A DNA stretch of 14,161 bases from JBAPRR01 sp049281195 (lineage in GTDB: Bacteria > Actinomycetota > Acidimicrobiia > Acidimicrobiales > CAVXTF01): the NCBI GenBank assembly GCA_049281195.1, contig JBAPRR010000303.1, positions 1 through 14,161 on the forward strand, in the 5' to 3' direction. Below the pieces are notes generated by a model that was not told the DNA's origin, searched no databases, and was given only the letters and a program-made list of their open reading frames with translations. The translations under genes were made by a program, and so were the position numbers. Positions 1-5,163 of the stretch are shown here, piece after piece (the stretch's first letter is position 1; each line of letters starts with the position of its first letter).

Positions 1-228
1 ACGCGAGGTCCCGTTGACGGAGATCGTCTGCTTTGCGAGCGTCAGCTCGGGATGGGACGTCACCGAGCATCCCGTCGAAGGCTCGGCGGCGACGGTTTCC
101 GCTACCGTCGGGCTCTTCTTCGGCACAGGCGCGGCCGACTGAGAGCATGCGCAAAGGACGACACCGATGACCAGGGTCAGGACCACCGGAAGCGCTCGCC
201 GCCGGGTGGCGGAATCTGTCCTTGTCAC
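1..228 (-). CDS. Secreted lipoprotein, N-terminal part (possible PHB-depolymerase/LpqC-like esterase), runs off left edge
   Basis: Reading leftward from a GTG at 228 gives 76 open codons to the window edge. An in-frame TAG lies four codons upstream, so this is the earliest start. The N-terminus has a basic segment (TRRRA-type, about residues 4-11), a hydrophobic stretch (about 13-25) and a lipobox LCAC with Cys28 as the predicted lipidated residue. A low-complexity Ala/Pro/Thr linker follows. The last visible part has a Cys (residue 54) and then ISVNGTSR, which resembles the first strand of secreted polyhydroxybutyrate depolymerase/LpqC-type alpha/beta hydrolases; that is a weak, pattern-based guess. 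The catalytic region is outside the window. There is no clear Shine-Dalgarno sequence, so translation may be leaderless. It lies 80 bases downstream of the DinB gene on the same strand and could be cotranscribed with it. The lipoprotein call is fairly secure; the enzyme family is not. Confidence 0.7.
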   Translation of the reverse strand, partial: MTRTDSATRRRALPVVLTLVIGVVLCACSQSAAPVPKKSPTVAETVAAEPSTGCSVTSHPELTLAKQTISVNGTSR

Positions 229-308
229 CGCACCGGTCTAGCCCAATCCGCCGTCTACCGCGAGATCACCAGGCTGAGCTTCTGTGTCGCGGTCCGCGCG
301 CCACTTCT
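229..308. other. Short intergenic gap, no gene
   Basis: Eighty bases separate the DinB stop from the lipoprotein start. It holds a short GC palindrome, CGCGGTCCGCG, near 287-297. I see no T-run to make a terminator and no convincing promoter. Confidence 0.5.
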
Positions 309-779
309 CTATCTACCGGTTGACCCGTCTGTTTGTTCGCGAATTATGTCTGCATGTCCTGCGTGACGCGAGATCTCTTCGAGCATGTGCATCGCAACCC
401 ACCTCAAATCGACTTCGTGATAATCCGGATTCGCGCAAACCTGCTCCATGGGTACAGATTTGATTATCTCGTTCGACTTACGAACTGCTCTCCGGTAATG
501 GGCGACTTGATCGACGATCGGGAGGTCCTCGTCAATGGCGTCTGGTGGTTCGGTAGACGAACTCCCTTCGAACCGGATCTGGAACCACAACACCTCTGCC
601 TCAGTGAGGTGCCGGATCAGTGACAGAAGAGTGGTTCCCGAATCCACGAGCTCACGTCGCGCATCCATCTCGGACAAACCGTCGAGATTCTTTACGAGTG
701 ACTCACGCACATAGTCCAAGAACGCGACCAGGCTGTCGGCCTCCGACGCCTGGAACCTCGGAGGTTTCTGGTCCGGCAT
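309..779 (-). CDS. DinB-fold protein, DUF664 family (mycothiol/thiol-transferase-like)
   Basis: This 156-residue protein is the usual size for the DUF664 branch of the DinB/YfiT superfamily, four-helix-bundle metalloenzymes. Several actinobacterial members transfer mycothiol or another low-molecular-weight thiol. Visible landmarks are His57 in the first core helix (LIRHLTEAEVLWF) and the hallmark C-terminal helix EEISRHAGHADIIREQTDG, with His139 and His142. With His57 these would make the metal site. His131 is also present. The protein has no signal peptide or membrane segment, so it should be cytoplasmic. Its ATG lies only 3 bases after the TetR stop, with no good Shine-Dalgarno sequence, so it is probably translated by coupling from the TetR gene. 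Its context beside a repressor and a drug-type exporter suggests detoxification of a small molecule; that role is inference. Family assignment is strong, substrate unknown. Confidence 0.87.
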   Translation of the reverse strand: MPDQKPPRFQASEADSLVAFLDYVRESLVKNLDGLSEMDARRELVDSGTTLLSLIRHLTEAEVLWFQIRFEGSSSTEPPDAIDEDLPIVDQVAHYRRAVRKSNEIIKSVPMEQVCANPDYHEVDLRWVAMHMLEEISRHAGHADIIREQTDGSTGR

Positions 780-782
780 TGA

Positions 783-1385
783 TCAAGATGGCTCTCGACC
801 GACGGCCATCAGATCCGAGACTGCACCGCGCAGATGCTTGCCCAACGTAGAAGCATCAACGTCGGCGAAGACATCGCCGGTGAGCACCAGCACGCTCATC
901 ACCGCGCCGAAAGAACACGACATGCGCACCCGGGTCTGAAGCGGGATGTCCGGGTTCGAGAGCATCCGTTTGAACATGACCTGAAGGTCTTCGTGATCGG
1001 ACTCGTGCTCTTCATGATGCAGGTCCTCGAATGCGGCCTGGTTCCTCTCGTGGAGAAGGAAGATGGTCCTTTGCTCGACCATCTGATCGATCAGCTGATC
1101 CAGCAGAAGCGCCCAGGACTCGGGAGCGACGGCTCCTGATCCGAGCGCTATCAGTGCGTCACGGCCGAAGTCGTGCAGCCTCAAGTGCAGGGCCAGCAGG
1201 ATGTCCTTCTTGCTCTCGAAGTGGTAGTAGATCGCCGCCTTGGAGAACCCGAGACGGTCCGCAATCTCCCTGAGCGAAGTTTTGTCGTAGCCCTGCGAGC
1301 AAAACAGCTCGAGAGCGATGTCGAGGATCTTCTCCCTGGTACTGGCCTTGTCCTGCCGCTCGTCTGCCTGCGTTTCGACCGCCAC
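783..1385 (-). CDS. TetR/AcrR-family transcriptional repressor
   Basis: This 200-residue protein has the standard TetR layout. The N-terminal DNA-binding domain covers about residues 15-62, with the helix-turn-helix TSLREIADRLGFSKAAIYYHFESK (recognition helix ending in the diagnostic AIYYHF). A helical ligand-binding and dimerisation domain follows. It starts at GTG 1385; a TAGAAT -10-like box at 1401-1396 would put the transcript start only a few bases upstream, so the mRNA may be nearly leaderless. The gene is divergent from the ABC exporter genes, with a dyad in the shared 91-base region, so it probably represses both itself and the exporter. It is followed 3 bases later by the DUF664 gene. 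An oddity is the acidic, His-rich stretch HHEEHESDHED at residues 123-133 in the effector domain, which could bind metal or simply be a solvent loop. The inducing ligand cannot be deduced. Confidence 0.93.
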   Translation of the reverse strand: MAVETQADERQDKASTREKILDIALELFCSQGYDKTSLREIADRLGFSKAAIYYHFESKKDILLALHLRLHDFGRDALIALGSGAVAPESWALLLDQLIDQMVEQRTIFLLHERNQAAFEDLHHEEHESDHEDLQVMFKRMLSNPDIPLQTRVRMSCSFGAVMSVLVLTGDVFADVDASTLGKHLRGAVSDLMAVGREPS

Positions 1386-1395
1386 TACAGCCCCA

Positions 1396-1401
1396 ATTCT
1401 A
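1396..1401 (-). promoter_or_regulatory. Possible -10 box of the TetR/DinB transcript
   Basis: On the minus strand the sequence TAGAAT matches five of six positions of the TATAAT consensus and lies 10 bases before the GTG of the TetR gene. The -35 region (about 1419-1424) is poor and falls in the spacer of the 1412-1430 inverted repeat, so a repressor bound there would block this promoter as well. Confidence 0.35.
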
Positions 1402-1440
1402 CTTGACAGCCGGTAAGTATCTCACTTACCATCCGGCAAG
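1402..1440. promoter_or_regulatory. Probable TetR operator: inverted repeat in the divergent region
   Basis: The core is a perfect 7-base inverted repeat, GGTAAGT (1412-1418) and ACTTACC (1424-1430), separated by ATCTC. The symmetry extends imperfectly outward: the arms 1402-1418 and 1424-1440 agree at 13 of 17 positions, ending in CTTG and CAAG. Size and placement fit a dimeric TetR-family regulator. The dyad overlaps the candidate -35 and -10 boxes of the exporter promoter, which points to autorepression and repression of the exporter. The motif CCGGYAAG recurs at 1410, 1433 and 1460, which may mean additional half-sites. Confidence 0.68.
1403..1432 (+). promoter_or_regulatory. Candidate promoter of the DrrAB-type exporter operon
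   Basis: TTGACA at 1403-1408 is a perfect -35 consensus. TACCAT at 1427-1432, after an 18-base spacer, matches four of six -10 positions. Transcription would start near 1439-1442, giving a leader of about 35 bases before the ATG at 1477. Nearly the whole promoter lies inside the operator dyad. The -10 is weak, so the exact start is uncertain. Confidence 0.5.
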
Positions 1441-1464
1441 TAGCCATTTTATCGACCGACCGGT

Positions 1465-1469
1465 AAGGA
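1465..1469 (+). promoter_or_regulatory. Ribosome binding site of the ABC ATPase gene
   Basis: AAGGA sits 7 bases before the ATG at 1477 and supports that start. It is part of the third CCGGTAAG-type repeat (1460-1469), so a repressor or structure using that repeat would also touch the ribosome site. Confidence 0.6.
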
Positions 1470-1476
1470 CGACTAC

Positions 1477-2457
1477 ATGCCCAACGAATCCATGATCCAC
1501 GCCGAGGGTCTGACCAAGCGTTACGGGGACACCCAGGCCCTGGCCGGAGTCGACCTGGACGTGCCCGCCGGGTCGATCCTCGGTGTGCTCGGACCCAACG
1601 GAGCCGGAAAAACGACCGCAGTGCGGATCCTGACCACGCTGGCCACCCCGGATTCCGGCCGTGGTCTCGTGGCGGGCTACGACGTCGTGACCCAGGCCGC
1701 GCTGGTGAGGCGCAGCATCGGGGTGGCCGCACAGGACGCCACGATGGACGACGCTCTCACAGGCCGTCAGAACGTGGTGATGGTCGGCGAGCTTTGTGGG
1801 CTGCGGCGGTCTGAATCCAAGCGCCGTGCGGTTGACCTGCTTGAGCAATTCGACCTTACCGACGCGGCAGACAGGGTCGTCAAGGGCTACTCGGGCGGGA
1901 TGCGCAGGAGATTGGACCTCGCCGCGAGCGTCGTGGCCCGTCCCCCTGTGCTGTTCCTCGACGAGCCGACGACAGGCCTCGACCCCTCGAGCAGGGTTCT
2001 CATGTGGGAAGTGATTAGAAAGTTGGTATCCGACGGAGCGACGCTGCTCCTCACCACCCAGTACCTCGACGAAGCGGACACCCTCGCCGATCGGATAGTG
2101 GTGATCGACCACGGAAAGGTCATCGCAGAAGGGACCTCTCGCGAGCTCAAGGAAGCCATCGGTGGTGCCCGCCTGGTGGTCACCCTCACCAACCCGGACT
2201 CCGCGGCGGTCGCGGCGCTTCAGCCGCTGGTCGACGGCACCGTGCAAACGAGTGAGGACGGCCGCCGGCTCACCGCGACGGTGAGAGGCACCGCCGGGCT
2301 CGGCACAGAAGCGGTCAGAGCACTGGACCGGGCGGGGATTCTCGTAGACGACGTGGCGGTGGTTCCGCCTTCGCTCGACGACGTGTTCTTCGTTCTTACC
2401 GGTCACCCCACCGACCAGTCCGACGACGACACAGATGAGGAACAGATACCGGCATGA
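1477..2457 (+). CDS. ABC exporter ATP-binding protein, DrrA (daunorubicin-resistance) type
   Basis: This 326-residue nucleotide-binding subunit energises export through the permease encoded next to it. Motifs in order are Walker A GPNGAGKTT (39-47), Q-loop Gln86, signature YSGGM (138-142), Walker B VLFLDEP with catalytic Glu163, D-loop GLD, and the switch segment LLTTQYLDEAD with Gln195 where many ABC proteins have His. Gln at that place is usual for the DrrA family, so it is not a defect. The C-terminal domain (about 230-314) ends in LDDVFFVLTGH, the DrrA-type C-terminal motif, and an acidic tail follows. The length is typical for the family. The stop overlaps the permease start as ATGA, so the two are translationally coupled. 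Divergence from a TetR gene fits inducible drug or metabolite efflux. The transported compound is unknown; export of the cell's own lipid or antibiotic is an alternative to resistance. Confidence 0.94.
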   Translation: MPNESMIHAEGLTKRYGDTQALAGVDLDVPAGSILGVLGPNGAGKTTAVRILTTLATPDSGRGLVAGYDVVTQAALVRRSIGVAAQDATMDDALTGRQNVVMVGELCGLRRSESKRRAVDLLEQFDLTDAADRVVKGYSGGMRRRLDLAASVVARPPVLFLDEPTTGLDPSSRVLMWEVIRKLVSDGATLLLTTQYLDEADTLADRIVVIDHGKVIAEGTSRELKEAIGGARLVVTLTNPDSAAVAALQPLVDGTVQTSEDGRRLTATVRGTAGLGTEAVRALDRAGILVDDVAVVPPSLDDVFFVLTGHPTDQSDDDTDEEQIPA

Positions 2458-3320
2458 CGATCTCCGCCACGACCATTCCTATCGCCCGAGGCGCTGTTGC
2501 GACCGAGCAGCCCATTCTGAAGAGGCTCTCATCGCGCTGGCACGACGTCGTCGTGTTCTCCCGCCGAAATCTTGTCCACATCCGCAGAGAGCCGTTGCAG
2601 CTCTCGGACGTGACGATCCAACCCGTTCTGTTCACGATGCTCTTCATCTATGTGTTCGGAGCGGGGATCCCGATCAAAGGGGGAAGCTACAAGGACTTCG
2701 TCCTGGCCGGACTGCTCTCTTTGAACCTGGTGACCTCTGCCATGGGAACCGGCGTCGGAATCAGCTCCGACATGGCCACAGGCGCTATCAATCGTTTCAG
2801 GAGCCTGCCCATCTGGAGACCGGCAGTTCTCATCGGCCGATCGGTCTCCGATGTTCTCGCTGCCGCGCTGTGCGTCACCATCGTCGCCGCCACCGGTCTG
2901 GTCGTTGGATGGCGTCCTGGCAACGTCTCCATCCCATCGGTGATCGGTGGATTCGCGATTGCTCTTTTGTTCAGCTACGCGATCCAGTGGGCTTGCGCAT
3001 GCATCGGGCTTGTCTCGAAGGGTCCCGAGTCCGCCCAGGGCATGGGCTTGATCATCCTCTTTCCCCTCGCATTCGTTTCGAACGCAATGGTCCCGACTCA
3101 AGGCATGCCCGCGTGGCTCGCGGACGTGGCGAACTGGAACCCGGTCAGTGCGCTGACGGCGGCTGCGAGGACCCTGCTCGGCAACCCGAATCCGGAAGCA
3201 TCCGTGCACGCGTGGCCGATGGAGCACCCGGTCGTAGCGGCAATCGCTTGGTCTCTGGTATTGCTCGCCATCTTCGTCCCACTCGCCACGTACCTCTTCA
3301 AGCGTCGCACCACCGAGTAG
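2454..3320 (+). CDS. ABC-2 type exporter permease, DrrB type
   Basis: This 288-residue integral membrane partner of the DrrA-like ATPase has about six predicted hydrophobic segments (around 55-70, 84-103, 132-152, 163-186, 196-213 and 260-281), as in ABC-2 permeases. The segment DMATGAINRFRSLPI (about 106-120), between the second and third segments, is the conserved cytoplasmic stretch of DrrB-like proteins (usually E/M-x-G-x-x-x-R-x-R-x-x-P). The motif FVSNAMVPTQGMPAWL (about 207-222) is the usual family loop. The N-terminal 35 residues are cytoplasmic and polar. The gene starts at the ATG that overlaps the ATPase stop, so the two subunits should be made in a fixed ratio. Being last in a two-gene operon, it is followed by 124 non-coding bases. 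Function is secure at family level, substrate unknown. Confidence 0.92.
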   Translation: MTISATTIPIARGAVATEQPILKRLSSRWHDVVVFSRRNLVHIRREPLQLSDVTIQPVLFTMLFIYVFGAGIPIKGGSYKDFVLAGLLSLNLVTSAMGTGVGISSDMATGAINRFRSLPIWRPAVLIGRSVSDVLAAALCVTIVAATGLVVGWRPGNVSIPSVIGGFAIALLFSYAIQWACACIGLVSKGPESAQGMGLIILFPLAFVSNAMVPTQGMPAWLADVANWNPVSALTAAARTLLGNPNPEASVHAWPMEHPVVAAIAWSLVLLAIFVPLATYLFKRRTTE

Positions 3321-3332
3321 GCAAACCGCGTG

Positions 3333-3365
3333 CGGCGCCTTGCAATAAAGGTGTTCGCGGCGCCG
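3333..3365 (+). other. Stem-loop after the exporter operon
   Basis: CGGCGCC (3333-3339) and GGCGCCG (3359-3365) form a 7-base GC-only stem with a 19-base loop, 13 bases after the permease stop. No T-run follows, so it is not a typical intrinsic terminator; it may protect the mRNA end or be chance in GC-rich DNA. The rest of 3321-3444 shows no convincing promoter for the next gene. Confidence 0.3.
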
Positions 3366-3430
3366 GGTGTGAGAACCTGTCGGTAGTTCCGGCCGCCCCC
3401 TTGTGCAGTGGGGAAACCGCCGACAAACAC

Positions 3431-3435
3431 AAAGG
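3431..3435 (+). promoter_or_regulatory. Ribosome binding site supporting the GTG start of the DUF2079 gene
   Basis: AAAGG lies 9 bases before the GTG at 3445. It is the best Shine-Dalgarno-like sequence near the start of this reading frame and favours GTG 3445. Confidence 0.4.
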
Positions 3436-3444
3436 TTCTAGCGA

Positions 3445-5163
3445 GTGGCGTCACGGAGACAAGCGAGCACGGGCATCTCCATAACGCAGGGTCTATCTGT
3501 TTCACAGGAATTCTCCGACCACCCAGCTGAGCTTCCTGCACACGCATCGTGGCCACAGCGCACATGGGACACCCTCAATGTCCACAGGATGCGCGCATTC
3601 TGGGTGACGGCGATCGTCGTGCTCACGCTGCAGTTGATTGCCCTCGTCGTCTACAGCACGCATCTCTATTCCCGCTTCGACGTATCGGTCGATTTCGCCC
3701 ACAACGTTCAGGCTTGGTACCTGATCGGACACGGGCACCTGAGCCCGACCGACACGGTCAGGATCACGGCGACGCCTTTCTGGCGGGACCACTTTGATCT
3801 CATCATCTGGCCCCTCAGCTTGCTGCGATTTATCTGGGTGCAGCCTGTGATCCTGCTGTGGGTACAGGATGTGGCGATCGTCGCAGCGGAGTTTGTGACC
3901 CTTCTGTGGGCCGCGGCGATCATTTCGGAAAGGCTCCCCCGATACCGGGTCCCGGCCGGCATCATCGCTCTCGTCGCCCTGGTGTCGAATTCGTGGTGGT
4001 ACGAGACGGTCTCATTCGATATTCACATGCCGCCTTTGGGGCTCCCCCTCGTGGTGCTTTGCGCGTACTCGTTCTGGTCGGGTCGCTACCGCAGGGCCGT
4101 CATATCAGGAGCACTGTGCCTTTTGCTCGGCGCAGTGACCGCCGAGCTGGTTGTGATCGTCGGCATCGCCGCGCTGTGTTCCAGTCGCGTAAGACGGAGC
4201 GGCGGAATCAAGGCGTCCGTGGGCGTACTCGTCATCGGGCTCGCCTGGATGGGATTAGTCAACGTCTTAGGCGCCAACCAGGCGAGCAATCTGGTCGCCA
4301 ACTACGGATATCTGGCCGGCACGACGCCGAAGGTCACGTTGTTCAGTATCGCCAAGGGCCTGGCCTTCCACCCGCACAGAGGACTGACCGTCGTGCACGA
4401 ACGATGGAAGGCGCTCGTGTTCGAGCTCGCTCCGACGGGCTGGCTGGGCCTGCTCACACCGTGGGGCCTGTTCGCATTCCTCGGGGTTCTCATCCCCGCT
4501 TTGCTCACCCAGAGTCCGGCCTACAGCACTCCTACCGGTGGTGCGTTCCAGAACCTTCCGGCCATGCCGTTCATCTATATCGGGTCAGTAATGGTGATCA
4601 CCCGGATTGCCACGCTCAGGTCGTGGTCAGATGAGACAGACCGCCCGAAAAGTCACGTTCGATCCTGGGCCCGGGGTTTCTTCGGCCGCTTCGCCAAGAT
4701 GGGACCGGCAGCCGCCTCTGTACTGGCCGCCGCGGCCATGTTTATCGCCGTAGGTCAAGGCGCAACCATGGTGCATCGAATCCCGGGCAACTGGCTCCTG
4801 ATCAACTCCAAGCAGGCGGCCACACTGGCGCAGGCAACGACCCTCATACCCGAGAATGCGCAGGTCATCGTCTCTTACGGCGTGATCGGTAGGTTCTCGG
4901 AGCGCAAGTACGTCCTTACGCTCGCAGCTGCCCCTCAGCAGTTCGACATCTACACCCGCGACGTGGTTTTCGTGATCACACCCACCCTGGGTGTGGAATC
5001 CGAAAATCCCCTGGACGCGAGGGCCGACATCAAACAGGTCGTGAACAAGCTGCACGCAAAGGTTCTCTTGAGCGCGAACGGCGTCGCAGTGCTCCAATGG
5101 GAAGCGCCGTCCAATACCAAGACGATCTGGCTGGATGGCCGCTATCCCACTCCACCTTCGTAG
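3445..5163 (+). CDS. DUF2079 polytopic membrane protein (GT-C-like)
   Basis: This 572-residue protein starts at GTG 3445. A polar cytoplasmic N-terminus (1-50) leads to a first membrane segment (about 52-72), then a loop with the family pattern DVSVDFAHNVQAWYLIGHGHLSP (80-101) and DHFDLIIWPLSLLRF (115-129). Several more membrane segments follow. The pattern FDIHMPPLGLPLVVL (191-205) matches the DUF2079 signature usually written F-x-x-E/H-x-x-x-x-P. After the last hydrophobic segment (about 423-440), the C-terminal 130 residues are soluble and probably extracytoplasmic. DUF2079 proteins are predicted GT-C-fold enzymes, and the conserved acidic and His residues in the first loops would be where a lipid-linked sugar is used. 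No member's substrate is evident from this sequence. The gene converges on, and overlaps by 22 bases, the YfhO-family gene. Family call good, activity inferred. Confidence 0.85.
   Translation: MASRRQASTGISITQGLSVSQEFSDHPAELPAHASWPQRTWDTLNVHRMRAFWVTAIVVLTLQLIALVVYSTHLYSRFDVSVDFAHNVQAWYLIGHGHLSPTDTVRITATPFWRDHFDLIIWPLSLLRFIWVQPVILLWVQDVAIVAAEFVTLLWAAAIISERLPRYRVPAGIIALVALVSNSWWYETVSFDIHMPPLGLPLVVLCAYSFWSGRYRRAVISGALCLLLGAVTAELVVIVGIAALCSSRVRRSGGIKASVGVLVIGLAWMGLVNVLGANQASNLVANYGYLAGTTPKVTLFSIAKGLAFHPHRGLTVVHERWKALVFELAPTGWLGLLTPWGLFAFLGVLIPALLTQSPAYSTPTGGAFQNLPAMPFIYIGSVMVITRIATLRSWSDETDRPKSHVRSWARGFFGRFAKMGPAAASVLAAAAMFIAVGQGATMVHRIPGNWLLINSKQAATLAQATTLIPENAQVIVSYGVIGRFSERKYVLTLAAAPQQFDIYTRDVVFVITPTLGVESENPLDARADIKQVVNKLHAKVLLSANGVAVLQWEAPSNTKTIWLDGRYPTPPS

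Noticed and set aside
1831..2097. Gln instead of His in the switch segment of the ABC ATPase as a possible defect
   Set aside because: Gln in TTQYLDEAD is the normal state for the DrrA family, so the protein is expected to be active.
1426..2406. Minus-strand open frame of 326 codons opposite the ABC ATPase gene
   Set aside because: It mirrors a gene with full ABC motifs, has no recognisable domain and is rich in Arg, Gly and His as expected from antisense reading of GC-rich DNA.
3333..3365. Intrinsic terminator after the exporter operon
   Set aside because: The stem is real, but there is no T-run and the loop is 19 bases, so I list it only as a stem-loop.
2435..3484. Plus-strand open frame of 349 codons overlapping the permease
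   Set aside because: Arg/His/Pro-rich with no membrane segments. The overlapping frame gives a standard DrrB-like permease coupled by ATGA.
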